In this document: piece after piece, positions 41,762 through 49,803 of the stretch
Layout: every line of letters starts with the position of its first letter
Numbering within the stretch: position 1 is the stretch's first letter
DNA from: Corynebacterium xerosis NBRC 16721 = ATCC 373
Lineage (GTDB): Bacteria; Actinomycetota; Actinomycetes; Mycobacteriales; Mycobacteriaceae
Reading direction: 5' to 3'
Assembly (NCBI RefSeq): GCF_001552415.1
Contig: NZ_BCRD01000002.1
Location: forward strand, 545,741 to 609,740
DNA: 64,000 nucleotides
Program-made: the position numbers and the translations under genes
Notes under the pieces: generated by a model
Database searches by the model: none
The model's input: only the letters and a program-made list of their open reading frames with translations
Told to the model about the DNA's origin: nothing

Positions 41762-41866
41762 ATGTCGTTGCCGGGGCGCTTTGCCTGGCGTGACGGATAT
41801 GACGTTAATGTATGGATTAGGGGTTACCCACCGTCACCAGCGCAAGAAACGAGAATCAGCGCCACC

Positions 41867-43204
41867 ATGTTGAAACGTTCCGCCGCCATCGCCATGGCCG
41901 TCGTCGGGCTCATCGTCGGGGCCGGGTTCGCCTCCGGCCAGGAGATGATGCAGTACTTCGTCGCCTTCGGCCGGATGGGCATCTGGGGGGCGGTGATGGC
42001 CGGCATCATCATGGCGGCCAGCGCCGCGGCCGTGCTGTCCCTGGCCAGCTACTTCCTCGCCGACGAGCACACCGCCGTCTTCGACCGCATTTCCTCGCCG
42101 ATCATGTCCAGGGTCCTGGACACCGCGGTGATGATCACCCTGTTCAGCACCGGCTTCGTCATGTTCGCCGGCGCCGGCTCCAACCTCAACCAGCAGTTCG
42201 GCCTGCCCATCTGGGTGGGCTCGGTGATCATGATGGTCCTGGTCCTGGCCGCGGGCATGCTCGACGTGGACAAGGTCAGCGCCATCATCGGCGGCATCAC
42301 GCCGTTCATCATCGTGTTCCTGGTCGGCGCGGCCATCTACTCGATCGTCAACGCCGACGGCACCCTGGCCGAGCTCGAGCCGGCCACCGCCGGGCTGCTG
42401 ACCACCCTGCCGAACTGGTGGGTGTCGGCGCTCAACTACGTCGGCTTCTCGTTGATGGTGGCGGTGTCCATGGCCATCGTCATCGGCGGCACGCAGATCA
42501 ACCCGCGCGAGGCCGGCATCGGCGGCCTGGCCGGCGGCGTCACCTACGGCGGCCTGCTGGTGCTGTGCTCCGTGGCGCTGTTCTACTCCGTCGAGGAGGT
42601 CGGCGGCGACGACATGCCCATGCTCACCATCGTCGACCGGGTCAACCCGACGCTGGGCGTCGCCATGGCGATCGTCGTGTACGGCATGATCTTCAACACC
42701 GCCATCGGCATGTTCTACGCGCTGGGCAAGCGCCTGACCCGCAACGACAAGGGCAAGTTCCGCCCGGTGTTCGTCGGCTCGGTCGTCATCGGCTTCGGCC
42801 TGAGCTTCATCGGCTTCCAGACGCTGGTGTCCACCGTCTACCCGGCGCTGGGCTACATCGGCATCGCGCTGATCGTCGTGGTGGTCATCGCCCGCATCTC
42901 CGGCCGCGCCAAGCTCGCCGAGGAAGCCGAGCGCCGCGCCCGCATCCGCGACCTCGTCCGCCGCCGCCTCGACCCGCGCACCAAGTTCAGCCCCTCGGAG
43001 GCGAAGAAGCTGAAGAAGGAAATCGCCGCCTCCAACGCCGACGACCGCGCGCTCATCGAGGTCGTCCGCGACGACGTCACCGGGGAGCTCGAGGGAGAGC
43101 TGGGGGAGGGCGAGGAAATGCGGCTTTCCGACGCAAAGGACGCCGCGACCGGTCAGCCCGCCGACGACGGGGAAACCCGCAGCACGAAGGAATCGCAGCG
43201 GTAG
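41867..43204 (+). CDS. YkvI-family (APC superfamily-like) membrane transporter
   Basis: A 445-residue protein with about ten helices in the first 350 residues: AMAVVGLIVGAGFASGQEMM near residue 10, then GNFVMFAGAG-like FSTGFVMFAGAGSNLN and GTQINPREAGIGGLAGGVTY. These match the Bacillus YkvI family, of unknown substrate. The C-terminal 110 residues are highly charged and cytoplasmic. ATG 41867 is at the start of the first conserved helix. Its end overlaps the opposing methyltransferase gene by 52 nt. Confidence 0.82.
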   Translation: MLKRSAAIAMAVVGLIVGAGFASGQEMMQYFVAFGRMGIWGAVMAGIIMAASAAAVLSLASYFLADEHTAVFDRISSPIMSRVLDTAVMITLFSTGFVMFAGAGSNLNQQFGLPIWVGSVIMMVLVLAAGMLDVDKVSAIIGGITPFIIVFLVGAAIYSIVNADGTLAELEPATAGLLTTLPNWWVSALNYVGFSLMVAVSMAIVIGGTQINPREAGIGGLAGGVTYGGLLVLCSVALFYSVEEVGGDDMPMLTIVDRVNPTLGVAMAIVVYGMIFNTAIGMFYALGKRLTRNDKGKFRPVFVGSVVIGFGLSFIGFQTLVSTVYPALGYIGIALIVVVVIARISGRAKLAEEAERRARIRDLVRRRLDPRTKFSPSEAKKLKKEIAASNADDRALIEVVRDDVTGELEGELGEGEEMRLSDAKDAATGQPADDGETRSTKESQR

Positions 43205-43995
43205 GGCAACGCCACGGCGTCTCCCGGGGCGAACCCGAGGTGGTCATGCAGGTACCACCTCAGGTTCGCCTCGACCTTTTCGCGGGTCTCCGGCTTCGAC
43301 CGCAGCCAGTAGGAGCGGGTGCGGGCCAGCAGCACGATCTGCTCCGGCGTCAGGACCTGCTCCCAGTTCAACCGCAGCTCGCCGGTGATGTGCAGGGGAG
43401 GGGCCACGTCGGGGACGAACCCCGGTTTCTGCACGTCGCCGGCGTGCATGATGCGCGTCAGCCTGTGCACCCACGGCATACGAACGTCGAGGGTGTTCCA
43501 CGTCAGCACGACCACGCCGCCGGGCCGCAGCAGACGCGCGAATTCGGCGGACGCGGCCGGGACATCCACCCAATGCCACGTTTGCGCGCACGTGATGGCG
43601 TCGAACGACCCGCCCGCCAGCCCCGTCTCCTCGGCGGTGGCGCGCACCCGGGTCACGCCGGGGCAGGCCCGGGCCAGGCCCGCGAGCATCTCCGCACCGG
43701 GTTCCACTGCGGTGACCCGGTGGCCGGACGCCACGAGCCCGGCGGTCAATTGTCCGGTGCCGGCCCCGACGTCGAGGACGTCCAGCGACGCGCCGGCCCG
43801 GTCGGCGTCGGCAAGCAACGCCACCACCTCGGGCGGGTACCCGGGGCGCACGTCGTCGTAGCGTGCCGCGTCGGCGTCGGAAAGCGAATCGCCGAAGGCC
43901 CCCGCACCGGCCGCGCGATGCGCACCGTCGCGGAAAGACGGCATCGCGGCGCGCGACGTCGGGGGCACCGGGGGATGCTCGCGGGGGCCGGGCAC
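43153..43995 (-). CDS. Class I SAM-dependent methyltransferase
   Basis: A 280-residue Rossmann methyltransferase. The SAM motif is VLDVGAGTGQLTAGL (about 73-87), followed by VTAVEPGAEML and CAQTWHWVDVP. The last 17 codons lie inside the YkvI gene on the other strand. GTG 43995 or ATG 43944 may be the start; the first is 13 nt after the stop of the preceding minus-strand gene. The substrate is unknown (small molecule, UbiE-like). Confidence 0.82.
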   Translation of the reverse strand: MPGPREHPPVPPTSRAAMPSFRDGAHRAAGAGAFGDSLSDADAARYDDVRPGYPPEVVALLADADRAGASLDVLDVGAGTGQLTAGLVASGHRVTAVEPGAEMLAGLARACPGVTRVRATAEETGLAGGSFDAITCAQTWHWVDVPAASAEFARLLRPGGVVVLTWNTLDVRMPWVHRLTRIMHAGDVQKPGFVPDVAPPLHITGELRLNWEQVLTPEQIVLLARTRSYWLRSKPETREKVEANLRWYLHDHLGFAPGDAVALPYRCDSFVLRVSPSSAG

Positions 43996-44007
43996 GGGCG
44001 GGCGACG

Positions 44008-44571
44008 CTACTCGGCGGCGAGCAGGCCGTGGGCGCGGGCGAACTCGCGGGCGGCGGCCTCGTCGTCGAACGGGCCGAACCGCAGCACGGAGTTCTCGGT
44101 GACGTCGTAGATCAGGCCCGTCGCGTGCAGCCAGGACAGCTCATGGGCGCCGTCGTCGGAGGACCCCAAATCGACCATCTCCACGCCCTCGGCCGGATCG
44201 GTCACGGCCGCGGCGAATTCCTCGTCGGAGACCATGGTGGTGGACACGCCGTTGGCCTCCCCGACGTCGAGCAGGCAGTTGAGGGCCGGGACCTGCTCCG
44301 GCACGTCCTCGGGCGCCGCACCCAAACCGGCGGGCTTGTCCATGAGCAGGAAGCACATCTCCGACTTCCAGCCCTCCGCAAGCTGCCCCGGCAGCGAATC
44401 GCGCAGATCCTGCGGGCGCAGCTCCGCACCGTGTCCCTGGTTGGACTTGCCGAAGAACATCGACGCGACCACGGCGATGGTCACGATCACCGCGACGGCG
44501 ATGGCGAGGCCCGCGAACATGCCCTTGCTGCGCGAGTCGTTGGGGGTGTCTTCGGTGCGGGCGTGGGTCAT
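44008..44571 (-). CDS. Membrane-anchored hypothetical protein
   Basis: A 187-residue protein with one N-terminal membrane helix (about 19-41, FAGLAIAVAVIVTIAVVASM) and an extracellular domain with two cysteines (KSEMCFLLM, PALNCLLDV) that could form a disulfide. The end FGPFDDEAAAREFARAHGLL resembles an SPOR-like repeat but is too short to claim. I do not recognise the family. GGGAG precedes ATG 44571. It forms a unit with the methyltransferase gene and diverges from gatB. Confidence 0.7.
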   Translation of the reverse strand: MTHARTEDTPNDSRSKGMFAGLAIAVAVIVTIAVVASMFFGKSNQGHGAELRPQDLRDSLPGQLAEGWKSEMCFLLMDKPAGLGAAPEDVPEQVPALNCLLDVGEANGVSTTMVSDEEFAAAVTDPAEGVEMVDLGSSDDGAHELSWLHATGLIYDVTENSVLRFGPFDDEAAAREFARAHGLLAAE

Positions 44572-44695
44572 CGGGGCTCCCAGTCGATGATCGGCGATGG
44601 CGCGGCGGCCATCGGGACGGTAACGAGAACAGGCTAGTCCACCGGCCCGGCCCCGGGGTGCCCGCGGCCTTCCCGCCACTAGTACGATGTCCCCC

Positions 44696-46204
44696 ATGAC
44701 CGCCGCTTACGCTGATGATCTGATGGACTACGACGAGGTCCTCGAGCGCTTCGACCCCGTGATGGGCATGGAGGTGCACGTCGAGCTCGCGACGAACACG
44801 AAGATGTTCTCCGCCTCCTCCGCCAACTTCGGCGCCGCCCCCAACAGCAACGTCGACCCGTGCAGCCTCGGCCTGCCGGGCGCGCTGCCCGTGGTGAACA
44901 AGACGGGCGTCGAATGGGCCATCAAGATCGGCCTGGCTCTCAACTGCGAGATCGCGGAGTCGTCCCGCTTCGCCCGGAAGAACTACTTCTACCCGGACCA
45001 GCCGAAGAACTACCAGATCTCCCAGTACGACGAGCCGATCGCGTTCAACGGCCACCTCGACGTCGTTCTCGACGACGGCACCGAGTGGCGCATCGAGATC
45101 GAGCGCGCGCACATGGAGGAGGACACCGGCAAGCTCACGCACCTGGGCGGCACCTCGGGCCGCATCCATGGCGCGACGCGGTCGCTGGTCGACTGCAACC
45201 GTGCGGGCGTGCCGCTGATCGAGATCGTCACCAAGCCCATCATCGGCGCCGGCGAGCGCGCCCCCGAGGTAGCCCGCGCATACGTGTCGGCGCTGCGCGA
45301 CCTGGTCAAGGCGCTCGGCGTCTCCGATGCCCGCATGGACCAGGGCTCCATGCGCGTCGACTCCAACCTGTCGCTGCGCCCCATCGGCCAGGAGGAGTTC
45401 GGCACCCGCACCGAGACCAAGAACATCAACTCGCTGAAGTCCGTCGAGCAGGCGGTGCGCTACGAGATGCAGCGCCAGGCGCAGGTGCTCACGGACGGCG
45501 GTTTCATCCGCCAGGAAACCCGCCACTACCAGGAGACCGACGGTTCGACGTCGGCCGGCCGCATCAAGGAGACGGCGGAGGACTACCGCTACTTCAACGA
45601 CCCGGACCTGCCGCCGGTGATCGCGCCGCGCGAGTGGGTCGAGGAGATCCGCGCCACGCTGCCGGAGCTGCCGTGGATCCGCCGCGCCCGCATCCAGAAG
45701 GAGTGGGGCCTGAAGGACGAGGAGATGCGCGACCTGGTCAACGCCGGCGCGCTGGATCTCATCGTCGACACCGTCGAGGCCGGCACCACCCCGGACGAGG
45801 CCCGCGCCTGGTGGGTCGCGTACCTGTCCCAGCAGGCCAACGCCCGCGGCGTCGAGCTTGCGGAGCTGGCGATCACCCCGGGGCAGGTCGCCCGCGTCGT
45901 CGCGCTGATCAAGGACGGCAAGCTGACCAACAAGCTCGCCCGCCAGGCCGTCGACGGCGTGCTCGCCGGCGAGGGCGACGTCGACGAGGTGGTCAAGGCC
46001 CGTGGCCTGGAGGTCGTCCGCGACGACGGCGCCATCGAGGCCGCCGTGGACGAGGCGCTGGCCGCCAACCCGGACATCGTGGAGAAGTACAAGGCCGGCA
46101 ACAAGAAGGTCGTCGGCGCCATCGTCGGGCAGGTCATGAAGGCCACCCGCGGCAAGGCCGACCCGGCGCAGGTGAACAAGCTGATCGCCACCAAGCTCAG
46201 CTGA
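44696..46204 (+). CDS. gatB: Asp/Glu-tRNA amidotransferase subunit B
   Basis: tRNA-binding and kinase subunit of GatCAB. The 502 residues include [62 protein letters not shown] and the C-terminal YqeY-like tail [20 protein letters not shown] 44696 is chosen over ATG 44687 because TACGAT (44683-44688) is a -10 that overlaps the upstream codon and ends 7 nt before it. Confidence 0.96.
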   Translation: MTAAYADDLMDYDEVLERFDPVMGMEVHVELATNTKMFSASSANFGAAPNSNVDPCSLGLPGALPVVNKTGVEWAIKIGLALNCEIAESSRFARKNYFYPDQPKNYQISQYDEPIAFNGHLDVVLDDGTEWRIEIERAHMEEDTGKLTHLGGTSGRIHGATRSLVDCNRAGVPLIEIVTKPIIGAGERAPEVARAYVSALRDLVKALGVSDARMDQGSMRVDSNLSLRPIGQEEFGTRTETKNINSLKSVEQAVRYEMQRQAQVLTDGGFIRQETRHYQETDGSTSAGRIKETAEDYRYFNDPDLPPVIAPREWVEEIRATLPELPWIRRARIQKEWGLKDEEMRDLVNAGALDLIVDTVEAGTTPDEARAWWVAYLSQQANARGVELAELAITPGQVARVVALIKDGKLTNKLARQAVDGVLAGEGDVDEVVKARGLEVVRDDGAIEAAVDEALAANPDIVEKYKAGNKKVVGAIVGQVMKATRGKADPAQVNKLIATKLS

Positions 46205-46218
46205 TTCGCTTTACGACG
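46205..46218 (+). repeat. Dispersed motif copy immediately behind gatB
   Basis: TTCGCTTTACGACG starts at the base after the gatB stop codon. Confidence 0.75.
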
Positions 46219-46224
46219 CCCACG

Positions 46225-46253
46225 GGCCCGGGATCCGACGAGGATCCCGGGCC
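46225..46253 (+). terminator. Hairpin behind gatB
   Basis: GGCCCGGGATCC (46225-46236) pairs with GGATCCCGGGCC (46242-46253), GACGA loop. No T-run follows. Confidence 0.75.
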
Positions 46254-46713
46254 TGCGGCGTCTCAGCCCCTGTCCGGCGAGAAATTTCGGTGCGAAAATT
46301 AATGCATGGTCGGTGAAAAATGTTGGCCACTAATTGGGGGGTTGGTTTACGTGATCGCTGTGAATAATGTCGATCGAGGGGCGCGGGAAATGGTGGCGAG
46401 GGTCATGTTCGGCCATTGAGTCGCGGATATTGCAGCTGTTAGGCAAAGTCTCGGTCCCTTTCGGGGGTGCCCTATCGGGCCTTTGTGATGGCGCTTGCCC
46501 TGGTTCCATCATGTGGGCTCGGGCTGTGATCCTTGTAGAGGGGGGGAAATTGTTCATGAATGACCTGCGCCGATAAAAAATTCGGGGGTGCGATGCAAAC
46601 AATTGCTTGGCCTTCTCATTTGTTTGGATAGCCTGAGGTTGGAGTTGTTCAACAATGTGGTCGGTGGCGCGGGACCGTGGCGTCGACGCCCACGCACATG
46701 TGAGGAGATCACC
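46254..46713. other. AT-richer leader region before the surface-protein cassette
   Basis: 460 nt with clearly lower GC than its surroundings. It has a weak hairpin GCCCTATCGGGC at 46469, several A/T tracts and the candidate promoter and palindrome listed separately. A plus-strand reading of about 69 codons in it (46367-46576) has no recognisable feature or initiation signal. The composition hints at transfer or at a long regulatory leader. Confidence 0.6.
46607..46655 (+). promoter_or_regulatory. Candidate promoter and TTGTTCAACAA palindrome of the surface-protein gene
   Basis: TTGGCC (46607-46612), 16-nt spacer, TAGCCT (46629-46634). The 11-bp palindrome TTGTTCAACAA (46645-46655) lies right at or after the predicted transcription start and could be an operator. 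The 5' leader would be about 70 nt. Confidence 0.4.
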
Positions 46714-47253
46714 ATGAAGATCAGGAAGACGACCGCCTGGGCCGGCGCGGCGATTCTCGCCGCGGGAGCCATGGCGATGGGTGCCCCGGTTGCCGCCGCG
46801 GACGCCGTTGATGGAGATGTGCTGATCCAGGCGCAGGACTCGCCTGCGGATCCTGACCCCAGCGAGGACCCGAAGCCGGACCCGAGCGAAGATCCGAAGC
46901 CGGATCCCAGTGAGGATCCGAAGCCGGACCCGAGCGAAGATCCGAAGCCGGATCCCAGTGAGGATCCGAAGCCGGACCCGAGCGAGAAGCCGGATCCCAG
47001 CGAGAAGCCGGACCCGAGCGAGAAGCCGGATCCCAGCGAGAAGCCGGATCCGAGCAAGGACAAGGACAAGCCGAAGGACAAGACCCCGGCGTCCAAGGCT
47101 CGGCCGGTCGAGCCGAAGCAGAAGCCGAAGCAGGGAGATCGAGGCGTCCCCGCCCGCACGGGCGACAACGATGCCGCGTGGGCGGCCGCGGGCGGCGTCG
47201 TGCTCATCTCGGTGGCGGGTGGCGTGTACGCGCTGCGTCGTCGTCAAGCCTGA
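46714..47253 (+). CDS. Repeat-containing surface protein with PARTG sorting signal
   Basis: A 179-residue secreted protein. Signal peptide: residues 1 to about 29 ([19 protein letters not shown], cut near AAADA). Residues 48-87 are five DPSEDPKP units and 88-111 four DPSEKP units, followed by a Lys/Pro-rich spacer. The C-terminus has PARTG (146-150), a hydrophobic helix (about 154-172) and the basic tail RRRQA, which is the layout of a sortase substrate, but PARTG replaces LPxTG. AGGAG lies 7 nt before ATG 46714. Two sortase-fold genes follow directly. Proposed role: extended stalk or decoration anchored to the wall by one of them. Family unknown to me. Confidence 0.75.
   Translation: MKIRKTTAWAGAAILAAGAMAMGAPVAAADAVDGDVLIQAQDSPADPDPSEDPKPDPSEDPKPDPSEDPKPDPSEDPKPDPSEDPKPDPSEKPDPSEKPDPSEKPDPSEKPDPSKDKDKPKDKTPASKARPVEPKQKPKQGDRGVPARTGDNDAAWAAAGGVVLISVAGGVYALRRRQA
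46855..47046 (+). repeat. Tandem repeats coding for DPSEDPKP and DPSEKP
   Basis: Five 24-bp units followed by four 18-bp units, with near-identical pairs giving a 48-bp superperiod. Copy number may vary by slippage or recombination between strains. Confidence 0.9.
47239..47249 (-). repeat. Dispersed motif match in the surface-protein stop region
   Basis: CGTCGTCAAGC encodes the RRRQA tail; here it is coding and may be coincidental. Confidence 0.35.
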
Positions 47254-47375
47254 GTTCGGCGGAGTTCGCGCGCGTGATTCAGTCGGAGACGGCCGGGCGG
47301 TGAGGTGACCGCCCGGTCGGCGCCGATTGGGGCAACGGTCGGGTATGAAGGTGAAAAGCCCGGGGAGGTGGAGAG

Positions 47376-48071
47376 ATGTCCGAAAAGGCGAGGCGGTTCG
47401 GCCGTCTGCGTGCCATGGACGTCGTGGTTCTCCTGGTGGTCGTCGCCGCGTTCGCGGTGGGCGCCCATGTCCTCGGGTTCGGTCCCTTGTCCGATTCGCG
47501 GGCGCCCGCCCAGCGGGTCGACGCCGACGTCGAGGTCGTGGAGCCGCGCGATGCCGTTCCCGCATCGGAACCGGTGGAGATGGCCATCCCCGCGCTGGGG
47601 CTTCGGGCCGACGTCGATGCGGAGGCGTGCCCCCTCGAGGACGGGGCGTTGGATCCGCCGCGCCTGGACACCGCCTGCTTCTATGTCGCCGATGATCGCC
47701 CGTATTCGTTGCCGGGCACGGACGTTCCCGATCTTTCCGTGCTCGCCGGCCATGCCGCCAGCGGTCGCGATGCGGTGTTCAACGACTTGTACGACAACGC
47801 CGTCGAGGCGTTCACCGTGGAGAAGGGCGACGAGTTGCTCGTGCGCACCCGCGCCGGCGGGGATCGGTGGCTGGTGTACGAGGCCACGGATTTCCACGAC
47901 ATCGACAAGGCCTCCCTCGGCGGCGATGGGGAGGTGTGGGGCGATGGCCCCATGCCCGGGCGAATGCTGACGATCAGTTGCATCCAACCCCGCAATCCAT
48001 TCGCCGCGGCCACCCACAACGTCATCGTCGGCTGGACTTTCGCGGGCCTCGCCGACGCCCCGGCACTCTGA
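47376..48071 (+). CDS. Sortase-fold protein with N-terminal membrane anchor (class E/F-like)
   Basis: A 231-residue protein. Residues 1-12 are cytoplasmic and basic, about 13-33 form a membrane helix (MDVVVLLVVVAAFAVGA), then a sortase domain. The catalytic His is in SVLAGHAASG (126) and the Cys in MLTISCIQPRNPF (202) with a nearby Arg (206), the usual His-Cys-Arg set. Cysteines 85 and 101 (EACPLEDGALDPP, DTACFY) are shared with the next protein and may form a disulfide. GGAGG precedes the start. It lies 122 nt after the repeat protein and is its likely processing enzyme. Confidence 0.8.
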   Translation: MSEKARRFGRLRAMDVVVLLVVVAAFAVGAHVLGFGPLSDSRAPAQRVDADVEVVEPRDAVPASEPVEMAIPALGLRADVDAEACPLEDGALDPPRLDTACFYVADDRPYSLPGTDVPDLSVLAGHAASGRDAVFNDLYDNAVEAFTVEKGDELLVRTRAGGDRWLVYEATDFHDIDKASLGGDGEVWGDGPMPGRMLTISCIQPRNPFAAATHNVIVGWTFAGLADAPAL

Positions 48072-48139
48072 TCGGCCGGGGCAGCCAGTCCCGCGGCACC
48101 GTTGGACCGGTGTTTCATGATTCCGAGGAGCGGATGATC

Positions 48140-48826
48140 ATGTTCCCCCTTCCCGCCCGCGCACCGAAGCTGCGGACGGCTCTTGCCGCGGCGTTGCTCG
48201 CGTTTCCCCTGTTTTTCACGGCATGCGGGACGGATGAGCCCCCGCCGCCCGACGATGCCGCCTCCGAAGATGGCGGAGGTGCCACCACCGAGGTCGAGCA
48301 GGTGCCGATCGAGGCGTCGATGCCGATCGAGCTCACCATGCCGGCCCTCGGATTGTCGGAGCCCGTCGTCGAAGACCTGTGCCCGATGACCGACCGAGGC
48401 CTCGACCCGGTGCATCTGATGGACATTTGCTTCTACACCGCCGACGACAAGCCGTATGTGCTGCCGTCGACGGATCAGGAGGACGTCGCCGTCCTGGCGG
48501 GGCATGCCAACACGCGGATCCCCGGCGTTTTCGATGACGTCTACGACTCGGTCAATGGCGAATTCGCCGTGAAGCTCGGTGATGAGCTGCGGGTGCGGAC
48601 GGAGGCGTCGGGAAGCAAGTGGCTCGTGTACAAGGCGACCGATTTCCACTCGCCGACGAAGGAGGACCTCGCCGTCGACGACGCCGTCTGGGGCACCGAG
48701 CCGACGCCCGGCCGATTGTTGCTGCTCACATGTCTCCGCGCCGTCGAACCGGACGCGCCTGCCTTGCATAATGCGGTGGTTGGCTACCAGTTCGATCGCG
48801 TCGAGGACAGTGACGGGATGAGCTGA
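48140..48826 (+). CDS. Second sortase-fold protein, predicted lipoprotein
   Basis: A 228-residue protein homologous to the preceding sortase along its length. Residues 1-28 are a lipoprotein signal with FFTAC (Cys 29), so it should be lipid-anchored outside, not spanning the membrane. The putative catalytic His is in VLAGHANTRIPG (122), the Cys in LLLLTCLRAVEP (198), with Arg 200 or a later one. CPMTDRGLDP (Cys 81) and DICFYTADD (Cys 97) match the cysteine pair of its neighbour. GAGGAG sits 9 nt before ATG 48140; ATG 48134 is too close. It could be a sortase for a second substrate or an accessory. The stop lies within a 13-bp tandem duplication. Confidence 0.78.
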   Translation: MFPLPARAPKLRTALAAALLAFPLFFTACGTDEPPPPDDAASEDGGGATTEVEQVPIEASMPIELTMPALGLSEPVVEDLCPMTDRGLDPVHLMDICFYTADDKPYVLPSTDQEDVAVLAGHANTRIPGVFDDVYDSVNGEFAVKLGDELRVRTEASGSKWLVYKATDFHSPTKEDLAVDDAVWGTEPTPGRLLLLTCLRAVEPDAPALHNAVVGYQFDRVEDSDGMS

Positions 48827-48843
48827 CGGGATGAGCTGGGCCG

Positions 48844-49680
48844 TCAGGCCTCGTCGGGCCGGTTTTCCTTCTTCCACGTGCGGAATCCCTCTTCGGTGCG
48901 GCCGACGCGCCAGTACCCGGAGATCGAGGCGCCGCGGACGGGGATGCCGGCGTCCTTGAGCGTGGGGCGGATGCGCTTCATCACGGCATTGGCTTCGCCG
49001 TGCACGAAGACCTGCAGCGTTTCCGGGTCAAAGTCGGCGCGGGAAGTGAGCTTGCCGACGATCGCCGTGGTCATCTCCACCAGCGCCTCGCCGGGTGCGG
49101 CGTCGGGGCCCGAGGCTGGGGTCACGTGCGTGATCGATGCGCCGGGATGGTTGGCGATCAGGTCGACGTCGGCGTAGTCGGGTGCTTCGACGATGACGTC
49201 CGCGATGGCTTCGGCGGGCAGCGCGGAGACCGCGGCGGCGATCGCGGGGATGGCGGTGGCGTCGCCGCAGATCAAGTGGCGTGCCACGGTCGGGTCGGGC
49301 GAGTATGCCCCGCCCGGCCCGCGTGCTTCGAGGACGTCGCCGGGACGGGCCGCCAACGCCCACGTGCACGCGATGCCTGAGCTCGGCGCGGAATCGCCGG
49401 CGGCTTCCGTGGTGCCGCCATGGAGCGCGAAGTCGATGGCCAGCGTCGAAGCTTCGGCGTCGATGGAGTGCACGGTGTAAGTGCGCAGCGTCTGAGCCTG
49501 TGCTTGAGCCTGACCCTGTGAATGGCCGACTGATTGCTCGAACACCAGCTTCACGTAGGCATCCGTGTGCGGCGATTCCGCGAAGGGCGTGATGTCGGAG
49601 ACGTGGAATTTCACGCGCTGGATGGTCGGCGAAACGCGTTCCGCCGCGACGACGGTGAGGGTGGAAGTGATGCGAGCCAT
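48844..49680 (-). CDS. Siderophore-interacting protein (FAD-dependent ferric reductase, SIP/ViuB type)
   Basis: A 278-residue flavin reductase that releases iron from ferric siderophores. The FAD motif RTYTVHSIDA (about residue 66) is followed by GDATAIPAIAAAVSALP (NAD(P)H side) and the typical end GYWRVGRTEEGFRTWK. A Gln/Ala-rich insertion (SQGQAQAQAQ) precedes the RTYT motif. A DtxR-like box overlaps its promoter. It is convergent with the second sortase with only 17 nt between stops. Confidence 0.9.
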   Translation of the reverse strand: MARITSTLTVVAAERVSPTIQRVKFHVSDITPFAESPHTDAYVKLVFEQSVGHSQGQAQAQAQTLRTYTVHSIDAEASTLAIDFALHGGTTEAAGDSAPSSGIACTWALAARPGDVLEARGPGGAYSPDPTVARHLICGDATAIPAIAAAVSALPAEAIADVIVEAPDYADVDLIANHPGASITHVTPASGPDAAPGEALVEMTTAIVGKLTSRADFDPETLQVFVHGEANAVMKRIRPTLKDAGIPVRGASISGYWRVGRTEEGFRTWKKENRPDEA

Positions 49681-49684
49681 AAAG

Positions 49685-49703
49685 GAACCATAGCCTAACC
49701 TTC
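49685..49703 (-). promoter_or_regulatory. Candidate DtxR (iron repressor) box
   Basis: Minus-strand GAAGGTTAGGCTATGGTTC matches the left half AGGTTAGGCTA of the DtxR consensus exactly (about 12 of 19 overall), and TAGGCT within it is a plausible -10 11 nt before ATG 49680. A box over the promoter fits iron-repressed expression. Confidence 0.55.
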
Positions 49704-49803
49704 ATCAATCTTGTTTCGGCGATTGCGGACGAGGCATGTCGTAAGGGGGGAGGGGCAGCTCCGGGATGGGGCCAGAACGGGGCCGGGCCCGGAACGTGGA
49801 TGC

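Noticed and set aside
46367..46576. A 69-codon plus-strand frame in the AT-richer leader
   Set aside because: No ribosome binding site, no recognisable domain and no GC-3 bias typical of genes here.
46855..47046. Regular repeats suggesting a CRISPR array
   Set aside because: The repeats have no spacers and encode DPSEDPKP units in a signal-peptide protein.
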